NCBI GenBank assembly: GCA_027924585.1
Contig: BSBM01000372.1
Coordinates: 29,258,001 to 29,322,000, forward strand
Direction: 5' to 3'
From: Larix kaempferi
Lineage: Eukaryota; Streptophyta; Pinopsida; Pinales; Pinaceae
Length of the DNA stretch: 64,000 nt
The notes below the pieces were generated by a model, which did no database searches, had not been told where the DNA came from, and was given only the letters and a program-made list of their open reading frames with translations. How positions within the stretch are numbered: position 1 is the stretch's first letter; each line of letters opens with the position of its first letter. A program made the position numbers and the translations under genes. Of the stretch, positions 42,962 through 54,700 are shown piece by piece.

Positions 42962-44520
42962 ATTGAATGGATTCCTTGTCTAATGAGAGACTGTTGTTTG
43001 AGATTAAGGAAAACTGCAGTCGATGCTGGGGACACATAGAAGATATCGATTCTCTCCATTTTGCAAACAAGTTTTTCTTGAGAGGAAGATTAGCTTTGAA
43101 CCAATCATAAGTAATTTGAAGTTATTATATCATTAATTATAGAGAAAACCCATTCAAGTTATTACTCAAGAAACCCTCAGCTGGGTAGAAAATCCTAAAA
43201 TGAATGGAAAACCAGATCAACGAAAACATCTAACTTTATATAGATAGCAAAAACAAATGTTTGCACAACAGTATATGTATAATGAAAGAGTTATGTATGC
43301 ACAATGTGTTTGCACTTTCATTTTGTAGACAAAAAGGATGGTGTAGCTATATATGAAGGCATGGCATCACCCACCATAATCATGATTAATTTTTCGTCCT
43401 TATCATTTGAACAAATATTTGATTCCTTACCATGCACTGATCTCATGTTATTTTCTCCTAACTGATGATTCTAAGTGTGCTTCTTGTTGGAGCATGCTAA
43501 AAAGCTGAAAGAAAAAGCTATCAAAGCGATAATGAAAGCAACTCCGGTTAACTCATATGGAGCTGGTGCGTTCCACACTGAAAGAGTCCTCAAATCAAAA
43601 GGTGCTGTAATATTTTTCGTAGCTTTGTTCCCGTCGCAACGTGCTTAATCCTTTGATTGGATTTTTGGCTTACATATTTCAGACTAAGCTATACAGATGT
43701 ATATGGCTTTACAACTGAATCTCATAAATACTTGTGTGGTGTGCAAATGTGAAAATAGAGTTGGCTGAAACAAACAAGGAGATGTTCAACGACTCAACCT
43801 TTTGCTTCATACTCTGGTGGAACAACATTTCTCTGCGCTCACTTAGCTTTTGTACATGGATTCAACATGGCCGTGCTGCTTGGCAAGTTGTTTTTTTGCA
43901 TGGATTCAACGTGGTTGTGAGACGTGCCATATCATTTGCATGAATAAGAATATTGCACGTGTACAACCTTCTCTATACACCTCTGAATTGATAGTGAGTA
44001 CAAATTTCCACGTAGTTGGTTAAGTTAAACAAATAAAACTAATGCACATAAATGAAATAGAAAATACTATAAGAAAGGAACTATTCAATTAAATAAAAAT
44101 ATTTATTAAGTGGAGATTACTCGATAAGAAAGGAACTATTGAATTAATAAAAATATTTTATTATGTGGAGATTACTCTCAATAGCTAAACTTGGAAAACT
44201 TGCAAAAGTTTTTTACTTTGGTTGCGATCATGATTATGTACAAATAAAAAACCTACCCCGTGAGAGGTGATCATTATCAAATCATATCTCATGCGTGGTC
44301 TTTAGTGTAGTGATGTTTTGAGTTTCTTAAAACTTAGGATACTTAGGTGAAGTGCACAATCAAAACCATTGTCAAAGACCAAACTATCTCCTTAAATTTG
44401 GCCATTAAGGAAACTACAGAGCTGGGGGAGAAGAAGCAAATGCTTGAAGATATTATTTTGAGAAAATATAGGACCCTGTAGAAGAAGAGTTCTCTAATAA
44501 ACTAGCATAGATTCACCATC
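42962..44520. other. No firm gene; short exon-like stretch and a 55-bp tandem duplication
   Basis: At about 43490-43607 the plus strand reads HAKKLKEKAIKAIMKATPV and NSYGAGAFHTERVLKSKG, ending at a GT donor-like site (AAAG/GTGCTG). It could be a host exon remnant, but I do not recognise it. At 44071-44180 a 55-base unit (AAGAAAGGAACTATT...) is repeated twice. The rest is AT-rich without motifs. Confidence 0.35.
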
Positions 44521-44639
44521 TTAAAATTTGATTTACCAAACACCTATAGGGATCAAATCTTGGATGTGCAAACCCTTGTTTAGAATGCAAATGTTGAGGA
44601 AGGGTTTTAATTTATCTAAATTGTATAGTTTTATACATG

Positions 44640-45800
44640 TTTTAAATGTAATCAAATTCACCCCTAACTTTACCTCCCATAGCAGTTCATCTATTCCAGA
44701 AAACATCGCCCTTAATCCCCAAAACCCTTCGCTTGCCATACCTTCCTCGTCAAATCCAACCCCAACCCTTGTTGCAACTACTGTTCAATTCACATCGCTC
44801 AACCCTTCCAACAAAATTTGGACCATCCAAGGGCGAGTAACTGCCAAGACAAATATGAACGCGTACACCAATCAAAAAGGGCCAGGCCAACTCTTTGTGT
44901 TTGACCTTGTTAGTGCTACCAAAGATGAGATTCATATCTCTGCTTTTAATGACTAAGCCACATCCTTGTATGACACAATACAAGTTGGCGTAGTATACAC
45001 GATCTCAAATGACACAATCAAACTAGTCAACCCAACATACAACCATTTGAAAAGTGCTTTTGAGATTTTCCTTAACCCCTCCTCAATAATTCAACCATGT
45101 TTAGAGGAGTGCCCATTGATCCCTTTTCATTGCTTCCACTTTAAATCTATCCATGACATCCAAAATACACCCCTGAATTCCATCGTTGACCTTATTGGAA
45201 TTGTCATTTCTGTTTCACTTGCATCAACTATACGCAAAAGAGATAGCTCTGAAACCATTCACCGAACAGTTGGCGTGAGGGACATGTCCGGGTTTAGCAT
45301 AGACATCACACTTTGGGGGGAGCACTGCGCAATTGAGGGTGCCCAACTTGTCAACCTTCTAGGTTTAGCTACTCCCCCTATCCTTGCAATCAAAGGTGGA
45401 CGTCTTACAGAGTTCAATGGAAAAACCATTGGAACCATCTCCAATACCAACCTCCTTATAAACCCAGACATTGAAGAAGCTAAACTTCTCCAATCATGGT
45501 TGGATGATTTCATGCATGTTCTTGTTGTATCGCGGAAAAAATGTCCACCGCTTTTCCTTGGAAAACAACATGGATACTAGCATACAACCATTTGTACTTG
45601 CAAAGATTACTCAAGTTGAAGAAATGTTCATTTCTCGTGTTAACCCAATCTTACAAGTCACTCATGCCCGTGGCGGACAATATACATATTCTGGACACAC
45701 TATTAGCTTCCCGCAAAACATTTCTAGCATTGCCACTTCCCTCCCTCAGAAATATTTTTTCAAATTGCTTATATATTCCAGATATAGTAGTAATCTATAG
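44640..45800 (+). pseudogene. RPA70 (RPA1)-like single-strand DNA-binding protein, broken
   Basis: Intronless plus-strand sequence with two OB-fold domains of the large subunit of replication protein A. DBD-A: FTSLNPSNKIWTIQGRVTAK, QLFVFDLVSATKDEIHISAF, a TAA, then LYDTIQVGVVYTISNDTIKL and NPTYNHLKSAFEIFL. DBD-B: TPLNSIVDLIGIVISVSLAS, DMSGFSIDITLWGEHCAIEG, PPILAIKGGRLTEFNGKTIG and NLLINPDIEEAKLLQSWLDD. After about 45500 the frame shifts and DBD-C similarity fades. The normal protein binds single-stranded DNA in replication and repair; plant Helitrons also encode RPA-like proteins. A Helitron-type 3' end lies about 240 bases downstream, so this is probably Helitron cargo or a Helitron RPA gene. 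Confidence 0.85.
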
Positions 45801-46016
45801 TGTTGAGATTACTATTACAGAGATTGAGAGAAAAGCAATTGTAGTTGGCTCACTGTGTTGATGAACTTAACATTATTTTTTGTTATGGGTTTAGTGCCTA
45901 TGTCTTTGTAAACTAAGATTGTTACAAACTTTGCTCTTTTCCTACCAGTATCCTTCACTGCCTATGCCTATGTTTTTGTTCCTTCTAACTTTCCTCTTTT
46001 CCTACCGACGTTCATT

Positions 46017-46042
46017 TTTGCCCCTCAAGGGGCAAATGCTAG
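46017..46042 (+). mobile_element. Helitron-type 3' terminus
   Basis: TTTGCCCC-TCAA-GGGGCAAA (46017-46036) is a perfect eight-base hairpin followed after two bases by CTAG (46039-46042) and a T. Helitrons end in CTRR with a hairpin 10-12 bases upstream and insert between A and T. All of this fits. The 5' TC end was not found with confidence, and no Rep/helicase is visible, so the element would be non-autonomous or truncated. Confidence 0.7.
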
Positions 46043-47213
46043 TATTATTTTACATATAAATTGTATTTCATCATGTGTTTATAGATTATATTAGTTATGA
46101 GCACGTGATGGATCGTCCAAGAGAGTGCACACTTTTGGGTGCATTCACAACAAAATTGTGAAATGAGTGGACATTTTACTGCACTACTCGTTGCCTTATT
46201 CAACATTCGCCTGCATATATTACCATAGTTTGGGCCGTTACAATTGAGAACCTGGGGAGTTGGGAGAAGAAAAAATAAATGACAGTAGCAGTGGAAGCAA
46301 CTTGTATTATTTGTAAGGTGTAGTTTAAATATTCCACATCTTCAACTTTTTCTAAGCATATTTTCGGTTTTATTTTGTTCTTATTCTGAGTGGAAATCTT
46401 TAAAAAATCTTAGAAACACAAATATTAGTTATGGAAATTGCATAATTTGGATGCCAGGGAGGTATTCGAGGGTGCTGAATCTATTTATGGATTCAAAAAC
46501 ACAAATTAAACACTTAAAAAATTAGATTTTATAAAATAAAAAAAAAATTATTTAATTACGACGAAAACCCAATGTAAAGTCGAAAACATATAATAAATAG
46601 ACTACTCCTTATTTATAATACATATAAAACTGAATTCACCGGAAATGACACCTCTTGTGTTCGCGACCATCCATTCCACATCATTCATTTTTTTTTTTTC
46701 ATATATATATAATCCATGTGTTCGCAACCATCCATTCCACATCATTCATTTATTTTTTTTCATATATATATATATATAAGCTTCCGCACCAACAAAGGAC
46801 ATTATAGTTTGGACTCATGAAGCGGCTACATTGCCGTCGTTAATAGCCTCACAAGGAAGTATAAAGTTCCATGTGAATCAACGAATTAAGAAGGAGCACT
46901 CACACCCTTTCCCACGGAACGAAACCGTAAAATTAAAAATGAAATAGAGATGTGGGTCATAACTAATGTATTTAATAAAGTTCCAATTTAAACAATTTTT
47001 AATAAGGGCGTCCAAAGAAGAAAAATGACATTTAAAAAGGAAGTTATTCAATCAAGTGACAAAATATTTTTAAAAAGGTAATTTATCAAAAATAAGAAAA
47101 TTACATAAAAATAATGAAAAGGGGTATTACTTGAGGATAAAAGAGTTCGAAGTTCTTAATTTCATAAAAAGGAGTATTATTAAATTATAATTAAGTTATA
47201 AAGGTAATTATTC
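46043..47213. other. AT-rich spacer with a 61-bp tandem duplication
   Basis: TGTGTTCGCGACCATCCATT at 46656 is repeated 61 bases on at 46717, each copy followed by a T run and (AT)n. No protein motif or element end is visible in the rest. Confidence 0.6.
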
Positions 47214-47593
47214 AAGTTATAAGTTTTTTTTTTTTAACAGAAACGGTTGAGAGTCATTATATTAAAATAAAAAGGGTTACAGAGGTGAAAATAAACTGCT
47301 CTTTGATAGAGTTGATGTCAGTACTATCATGCTTCTTTTTTACAAAAATGGAGTTGTTTTTGTAGAAACCTATTCTATGGAGACTGTAACTCCTTACAAA
47401 TTGCCCTAATAAGAGGATTACAAAGAAAAACATACTGTAAAATCAAAATTAAGAGTTTGGAGCTACTTAGATGAGGCAAAAGTAATAACAGAAGTAGTTC
47501 CTGTCCTATAGGCTGTACTGTAAACAAAAGATATTATGCCCATTTGACTAAATAGGATGGACAGATAAACAAAAACCAGATTTATGGAGTTCT

Positions 47594-48198
47594 TTAGCGA
47601 CGTCCATGGTGCTGAGTGGGAGGTCCTGGTACGCTTTCATTCGAGTGTTCATGCTGTTTTCCATAGTCCGATTCAACGCTGTCCTGCATGGATGGAAGGC
47701 AACGGTTGATATCTTCACGCAACTTGTCTATTTTCCCTTCCACATCAGTGATATTCCTGTTGTTGTCATCTGTCTTGGAGTCTATGTTCGAAATGTTGAC
47801 AACTGCATAGTCCAGAGTTTCTGAGATTGTGACAATCCTTCCATTCATCAAAGTGTTTCAATTTCTGACTTCTGTGATAGTCGAAGAGAGCATAGTGTAA
47901 ATCCTTCCAATGGCTTGCTTCAACTCTGCATTCTCGCCTCTGATGCGACAAAGTTGCTCCTCGGTGTCTACCATCTCAATGTCTTCAATGACTGCGAGGT
48001 TGAGGGCATGCGATAAGAGGGATTTCGTTGAGAAATCCAGGGAGAGGGAGGTGGTATTCAGTGATGCTGTGGAAGCCGAAGTCGAAAATGGCAGCGTAGT
48101 ATGGCAGAGAAGGAAATTCGCTGGGGGAAAACCAGCGTCGGAGGAAGCACCCACAAAGGATGCAGAATGAAACGCAGAGGGAGAGTCGCCCATTACAT
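47594..48198 (-). pseudogene. Coiled-coil ORF downstream of LINE RNase H, one in-frame stop
   Basis: The minus strand opens with MGDSPSAFHSASFVGASSDA at 48198 (ATG in a good plant context, G at -3 and +4). A serine-rich stretch leads to VIEDIEMVDTEEQLCRIRGE, NAELKQAIGRIYTMLSSTIT and a TGA at about 47855. The same frame then continues NTLMNGRIVTISETLDYAVV, DDNNRNITDVEGKIDKLRED and INRCLPSM, ending near 47594. It would be about 200 residues with a heptad-like helical half. I do not recognise it. It could be a third LINE ORF, a relocated ORF1-like protein, or a host transcript picked up by 3' transduction. Confidence 0.6.
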
Positions 48199-48471
48199 GG
48201 TAGAATTGGAGCCGGAGACGGAAAGGGAAGGCAAGGTTCAAGCTTGTGCAAGAAGAATGACTTGGGCAATATGAAAGGGGGGAAGTTATGTAGAGCATGC
48301 CAACCCATGAAGGACAGGGAGAGGCCCAAGGCGCCTTAAAGTCGAGGTCAAGGCAGTTGTAAGGTGGTAGCGATGGAGCGCCACGTGAAGGCCAAGAGTT
48401 AATGTGCAAGAGGGAGGTGGGTGTGGTGTGATGCATGGAGAAGGTGGTGTCTTAGGGGGATGAGAAATGGA

Positions 48472-48879
48472 TTAGGGAATCCAAAATTTTTCAAAATATT
48501 TATCATTAAGGGTAATATAGCCAAGATCAATTTGAGCCCCTTTATTTGCCATGATATATGCTTCTTGATTGTTTGCTCGGAGAATATGGAGGAGCTTGAT
48601 GACCGTGAATTCGGGGAGGAGCCTTTTGAGGATGTGATGGTATTTAGAAATAGGCTGATTGTAACTTAGAGTGAGTTTTCTGGCCTCCCTGATTATTAGG
48701 AGGGAGTCCCCGAAAATGATGAGTTCCTTTAGTCCTAGATTGGCAGCTATTTCCAATTCTTTGAGAAGAGCTATCCATTCCGCGCTATTGTTTGTGGTTT
48801 TCCCTAGTCCCCAAGCGAACTCTACTTGTCTGTTTCCACCAGGGTAAAAAATGGCCCCTCTCGCACCTGCCAACCCAGG
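48472..48879 (-). pseudogene. LINE RNase H domain, truncated
   Basis: Open minus-strand frame: LAGARGAIFYPGGNRQVEF, TTNNSAEWIALLKELEIAAN, LIIFGDSLLIIREARKLT and NQEAYIMANKGAQIDLG, then a stop near 48472. It belongs to the RVT_3 RNase H type. The first catalytic D (in the DGA-type motif) lies just beyond the truncation and is lost. E (NSAE) and D (FGDS) are present; the fourth acidic position reads Y where D is usual. It is therefore inactive. Confidence 0.85.
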
Positions 48880-49042
48880 AAGTTATAAGTTATTATTAAT
48901 AAAGAAGTAAAAGTTTAAAAAAATTAAAAAAGGACGAAAATATGATGTTCAAGTTTTCGCCAATTTCATAATATGCCAAATCAAAATTGAAGATTACAAT
49001 CAACCAGCTTTGAGGAGAAAGCTTTCTTTAAGAGTGTGGCAA

Positions 49043-49117
49043 TGTTATGAATACAATTTATATGTAAAATAATAAAATAAATAATAATATAACTGTAAAT
49101 AATATTAATATTATTAT
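49043..49117 (+). repeat. Dispersed AT-rich repeat, copy 2
   Basis: Matches 19548-19622 (TGTTATGAATACAATTTA and the AATAATAAAATAAATAATAA type stretch). Here it is followed by LTR-like sequence. Confidence 0.8.
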
Positions 49118-49640
49118 ATTATTGAAAATGTGCTTTGTAAGGGTGTGACTTTATGTAAGAGTCACCATCAAGCCTATATAAGCTAGGCCCTTCTTATTGT
49201 AATATATCATTCATTTTTTATTCAATACATTATTTATATACATAGACTTGGTATATCTAATTATTTAGCATTCAACTATACGTTTCCGCATTTAAGCTTA
49301 GTATTTTCGTTCTTGCATTCTTGTTTAGTATTTACAATTTAGTTTCTGTGATTTTATTTCCTTTTTGCAATTAGGGTGTGACCTATCAAATGAATTAGGT
49401 AATACTAAGTATTGTAGCAATGCATTCAGTTGAATGAATTTGATAGGCTTAGATTTGCTTTGTTGCAACATAGTGTATAGGATTAATGTGCGACCAACTG
49501 AGTAGTTCTATAGTACCAAGTACCATATCAATTTGGCTGGTTGAATGAACTTAATTGGATTAGAAATTGCTCTCGAATGAACCATATTTCATTTAACTAA
49601 GTTTCACAATTGCCACATATATCTTCATCATTAGGATAGA
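49043..49640 (+). mobile_element. LTR-like sequence with TATA box
   Basis: Starts TGTTATGAATAC. A TATATAAG box lies at 49175-49182, then a short leader and AT-rich sequence with TTCATTTTTTATTCAATAC. Such a start, TATA box and polyadenylation-like area suggest a solo LTR or TRIM. The 3' end is not clear and no primer site was seen. Confidence 0.45.
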
Positions 49641-51990
49641 ATAAGATTAAAAGAAAAGAAAATAAACACGCTGCCCCCTTCCCCCCCACCCCTCACAGAA
49701 AAAACAACTTACGACTTAGACAACCTTGTAATTTAAGAGCCAAAGATTGCATACACATTGCAAGCATTTTTGAAAAACTATGACCCCATGTTGATAGTTA
49801 AAGTAGGTTCAAGTATATATTGGGTTGTCAATCCCAAGTATTGTTGGAACCTGTCAGGGAGTATAACTCAAAGTATTTTGATTTCTTTCACTTGGATGCA
49901 GGGATCAAGCAGGATTTAATTGTGCCTTACATCCTATTATACCACATGATGCATGGGGTGTTATACCCTCATTTTTTTAGCAGATCAAGGTTGAGATCAT
50001 TTTTGCATGAGTGTAGTAGATTATCAAAGCAGGGTTACTCATTGATTGATGAGATGTTTTGTATCAGTCGCCATGATGTTTCCTTGAGATGGTTCCTTGT
50101 CATTATATTTGTTGTACTAGATGAATGCCTAGAGGATTTTGTTATGGATTATATGGTATGTATTATTAAATGTACTAGGTGTTATTATAAGCTGCTTACA
50201 CTTGTTTGATTTATGATGAGCATGAGGAGTAGGAATGTTGTGTAGTTTAATGCATAGAAGCAATTGATGTTTTATGAACATACCATTATTTATTAATTCT
50301 CTTGATTATTACATGGATCACAACCTTTTCCTAGTTCCACCCTTGACTTTTCCATCTCCATCTCATGTCACCCTTGCATCTTGAAACCCACTGGCTTGGA
50401 TATGATAGGTTGACTCCGAATCTCCCCTTTGTGGCCTCTGCATTATGAAGGCCTCCATGTTATTCCTTGATGTCTCAGCTATGATGTGTGCAACAAAGTT
50501 CTCTGAGGCCTTATGCTTTTCTTCTTGTAGATGCCTGTTGCTTGGCTATGTACCTAGGAGAACTATTTTTTATGTCTTTCTTCTTGTAGACTCCTGATGA
50601 TTGGCTATGTGCTAGGCTTACCACCTTCCGAACCCTGCACGCTTCTCTTCTTGTAAATCCATGTTGATTAGTTGCATGATAAGGTTGGCCAGTTTCTATA
50701 AGTATGCTCCCTAGTCATGAAACATGAAAGGATCCCCCCCCTTTAGTGCCTCAAAAATGGCACATGAAGTAGCTTCCAGTCCAAGACTCCTTGTACTTGA
50801 ATGAAGAAATTAAAATAAGACCAAGTAAAAGAATGTGAAAATCAAGCAATAAAGAAAAATAAATCTAAAACTTGCATATGCCTTAAAGAAAAATAAAATG
50901 CCAAGGTCTAAGAAAGAAGAAAGTACAAGAAAATAAGTCCAAGAAAGAAAATAAGACAAGCTTATGAAGACAAGTCCAAGAAGGAGCCTAAAATAAAAAT
51001 TCAAAGAAAATGGGGCTGTGTCCGATTGTCAAGGTCAAAGGAGTATCATGTACTATCACATCATCCATTTGTGAGACACATTTTCCCTATTGTTTTCCTG
51101 ATTAATGAATGTCACAAAGTCCCCTTTCTCTCCGTATCTTGAGTCAATCTGTCATCGTTGACCAATCCTTCACTTGACTAGCCATTTTAATTTGTCCATC
51201 TACTTCACCCAAGAGCAGAATGATCCTTGTAATGCTCTTGATGATAGTTTATATGGTGGCATGAATATGAATACTAAATTCATGCTTTATATTATTCTAT
51301 GCAATTTTTCCTATGACGAAGCTATGTGATGAGTCATATGTATCACTTATGTAATGTTACCATTGTAGGTCTAGTGCACTACCAACAATGTATCATTAGA
51401 GATGTTATTTCTGTTACACCTCAAAATGTCACCTTCATGTATTGTTCTAAGTTTTTATGTTGTTATCACCATGAAAGACATGATTCTAATGTTCTCTAAG
51501 AGTGTTAGGACCCTGCATCTTGCATTTGGTCCACTCCCTAACCATATTTATGAGGAAATCCAATGACTTGGAGGTTGAAATTCCTTTATCCAAACCACTT
51601 TTGGAGCCTTCTAAGAGAAGTATCGCCCTCTCTCCTTTTCCCAGGGGCTGATAAAAACTAGAGCTCAGTGCTAGGGGAGGGATAAATCCCCTTTCTATCG
51701 CCATGTGTCCCTCTTTAGAGGAGCATTACTATGGTTCAACTAACTTGGAATGAATCTAGGACCAATATTTGAGCATGATTTTGGGTAGATAACCCTATCC
51801 TTTGAAGATCATATCCATTTCCATTCGAGGTAACTTCAATCTCAATGGATCCAAGATATCCTCTCTTGATCCCATCATTTCTCCTAAGTAGTTTAGCCCC
51901 CAACTTCTATAAAAGGAGGCTCATACTTTGTCTCACAACAATGAAAAAATCTTGAAGAGGTGGTCCTTATGGTCTTGTGGTTCTCGAAGG
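49641..51990. other. Unassigned sequence with a small unknown ORF and a triple repeat
   Basis: A 129-codon plus frame at 49820-50209 (MGCQSQVLLEPVREYNSKYF...) has no recognisable domain and may be chance. At about 50516-50660 three diverged copies of a TTCTTCTTGTAGA.TCC.GTTGATTGGC-like phrase occur roughly 65-70 bases apart. The area from 51000 probably belongs to the 5' part of the gypsy element whose pol follows, but no LTR or gag could be fixed. Confidence 0.35.
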
Positions 51991-52039
51991 GGTTTGGAAG
52001 GGAATCTTGAAGGACATGCTGCTGCAAAGTCATCGTAGA

Positions 52040-53060
52040 ACCCTTTTGTCAGCTCTTGGAGCCGTGGATCCATAAACATCAAATTCCATAATGTTTCATC
52101 TGGAATACTTTAAAACGAGGCTTTCCCACCAAAATGCGTTTCAAATTAATAACACAGTTTGTGGGAAAAGCATCCATCATACTATTTTGGATGAAGGTGC
52201 CTCTACTTCCATCATGTTTTTGTCCTATTAGAGAGTCATAGGTTCTCTTGATGTCAATCGATCTCCTACAACACCTAAAGCATTCAATGGTCATGGTTTT
52301 CAACCATATGGACTTTTACCCTCGTTAGTCGTGGAATTACGCAGCAAGACCGTTTCCATTCATGTGGAAGTGGTAGACGCACCCTTGGATTATAATTTGC
52401 TACTTTGCCCATAATGTTCCTCTTTTGGGACATTCAAAACAACATTATGAGGATTTTAGGGATGCTTAAAGATTCTTTGCACATGGGAGTCTTCCCTTTA
52501 CCTGTTCCTAACCCTCCACTGCAAATCGCCACAGTTAATATGATCTCATCCATGGTACACCAATCCCATGAGTCAGATGTCCCTTGGGTAGTACCCAATC
52601 CATCTCAAATTTCATCCATTGGTGATACTATACTACTTAGCCCTAATGAACCACCATACCATACTATCCAATCTATGTCCAATAGCTTGGACCTCGATGA
52701 CCAACACCTTGTGGCATTGGACCCATACTCTCTATTGTCCTGGTTTGAATCTTCTATGCGTTCTATGGATTACCTCCTATAGACCTTCCCCTCGGATGAT
52801 TCCATTATGGAGTTTATGAACTTAGATAAGCCACCTTGGGCAGATAATCACCATCGATCATCCTTCCTCCCTAAAATGGACGTCATGGAAAACGATATTA
52901 AATCAATGGTTCCACCTGATATTGTCCAAAATATTCAATCTCGCATTCTCACACATAATACTGTATTTGAAGGAAACTTGGGAAATATTACCCAAACTAT
53001 TCCTATAGACATATTAGTGAAACCTAGTATTGTGGAACACATCCAAATTGGAAAAAAATG
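52040..53060 (+). pseudogene. Protease region of gypsy-2
   Basis: Plus-strand reading, in part across stops: LLSALGAVDP, AFQINNTVCGKSIHHTILDE, the active site LDEGASTSIMF (near 52190), KTVSIHVEVVDAPLDYNLLL, then a serine/proline-rich linker with two open stretches (52405-52782 and 52807-53073). The arrangement mirrors the protease of the nested element at 36226-37659, so both belong to one lineage. Stops in and after the protease inactivate it. Confidence 0.75.
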
Positions 53061-54240
53061 CTCTCCTGAATAAATTGAAACTTATAGTACCTTGTTCAAA
53101 GAGTTTTGCGATGTATTTGCATGGAGTTATGGAGAAATGTTAGGTATTGATCCATCCATAGTAGTTCATGAGATCAAGACCTATCCAAGAGCTAAACTAG
53201 TCTGACATAAACTTCGCTCGGTACACCCTCACAAGATCACTTCCATCAAGGCAGAAGTTGAAAAGATTTTGAAAGTTGGTTTCATTTATCCTATGCTGTT
53301 AATTGAATGGGTTTCTAATTTTGTCCCAATTATGAAAAAATAAGGGACTATTAGAGTTTGTGTCAATTATAGGGACCTCAACAAGGCTTGTCCTAAAGAT
53401 AATTATCCTACCCCCTTCATCGACCAAATGATCAATATTTGTGCTGGAAGTGTCATCTTCTCATTTATGGACGGTTTCTATGGCTATAACCATATCAAAA
53501 TCCACCCATTCAATCAACACAAGACAAATTTCATCTGCCCATGGGGAACCTTTGCTTATTGCAAATTACCCTTTGGTCTTAAAAATGTCGGGGCCACCTT
53601 CTAGCGGGCTATGTCATACACTTTCCATGAAATCAATCATATTGTGGACCCTTATCTCCATGATCTACCCGCTCATTCAACCCATTGAGAAGATCATCTA
53701 GAGCATATTAGAACCATGTTTCTTTGATGCCATCATTGCAATATTCACTTGAACCCACACAAATGCATATTTTGTGTTGAAGCCGATAGACTCCTAGGAT
53801 TAATAGTATCCAAGGACAGGATCAGGATTGATCCTTTGAAGGTTGAGGCTAGACCCTTATCTCAATGATTTACCCGCTTATTCAACCCGTTGAGAAGATC
53901 ATCTAGAGCATCTTAGAACCATGTTTCTTCGATGCCGTCATTACAATATTCACTTGAACCCACACAAATGCATCTTTTGTGTTGAATCCGATAGACTCCT
54001 AGGATTAATAGTCTCTAAGGACAAGATCATGATTGATCCTTTTAAGGTTGAGGCTATTTTAGCCTTACCATCCCCTGCAAACATACCCCAACTTCAAATT
54101 TTGCAAGGGAAGCCAAACTTCTTGCGCCGTTTCATTTGCAATTTTGCAGAAATTACACAAGGATATATGCGACTGTTAAAAAAGAATGTCCCTTTCGTTT
54201 GAGATTACCAAGCTCAACGAACATTTAATAATCTCAAACA
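53061..54240 (+). pseudogene. Reverse transcriptase of gypsy-2, with a 205-bp internal duplication
   Basis: Plus-strand motifs in several frames: FKEFCDVFAWSYGEMLGIDP, IRVCVNYRDLNKACPKDNYP, DGFYGYNHIKIHP, KTNFICPWGTFAYCKLPFGL and DPYLHDLPAHS at the place of the Y-x-D-D box; the box reads Y-L-H-D, so a catalytic aspartate is lost. NIHLNPHKCIFCVE and GLIVSKDKIMIDPFKVEAIL follow. A 205-base tandem duplication (53647-53851 and 53852-54056) repeats the part after the active site and shifts the frame. Not functional. Confidence 0.85.
53647..54056 (+). repeat. 205-bp tandem duplication inside RT
   Basis: Two units, both starting GACCCTTATCTC and ending GGTTGAGGCTA, with about a dozen differences by eye. 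205 is not a multiple of three, so the duplication breaks the frame. Confidence 0.9.
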
Positions 54241-54700
54241 TGCTTTAACACATGCACCATAGTTGCACCCCCCAACTATACACGAGATTATATCATTTAT
54301 CTTGCCGCATCCACTTCCACCATTGGAATGACATTAGTACAAGAATATTACGACGACCAAGAACATGTAGTTTACTATTTAAGTAAGAGCCTCGCTTACT
54401 CTGAAACTCGTTATTCACATGTTCAGAAGTTGGATTTGGTACCTGTCATAGCTGTCCAAAGGTTTTTCCATTACATCTTGCTCCACAAAACTACTATTAT
54501 TGTAGACTCCAACTCCATGTACGATATCCTGACTCGGCAAGTACCAGGGGGGGAATATTCTCATTGGATTGTTATCCTTCAAGAATTTGATTTGGAATTT
54601 GCTAAGTTTAAATCGAAGAAATCTTTGATTTTTTCTGAGCTTATATGTTATCTTCCCCGTACTGATGGAGAATCTGAGCCCATTGACTCTTCCCGATGAG
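54241..54700 (+). pseudogene. Ty3-type RNase H of gypsy-2
   Basis: Plus-strand reading: DYIIYLAASTSTIGMTLVQE, DDQEHVVYYLSKSLAYSETR, KTTIIVDSNSMYDILTRQ and HWIVILQEFDLEFAKFKSKK. This is the RNase H that follows RT in all Ty3/gypsy elements. The open part runs 54328-54699. It degrades the RNA strand during cDNA synthesis. Confidence 0.85.

Larger units (their letters stand above)
47226..48879 (-). mobile_element. 5'-truncated LINE on the minus strand, 12-bp target duplication
   Basis: AAGTTATAAGTT occurs at 47214-47225 and 48880-48891. A T run after 47225 is the poly(A) of a minus-strand LINE. From the truncated 5' end at 48879 the minus strand encodes RNase H, then about 1.2 kb with a further coiled-coil ORF, then the poly(A). 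This is longer than the 500-base 3' UTR of the other LINE in the window. Confidence 0.88.

Noticed and set aside
43968-43980. TCTCTATACAC as the Helitron 5' end
   Set aside because: The base before it is T and not A, and no second copy supports it; the 5' end stays unknown.
49820-50209. 129-codon frame as a host gene
   Set aside because: No recognisable domain, no introns or promoter evidence, and it lies in TE-rich DNA; kept only as a remark.
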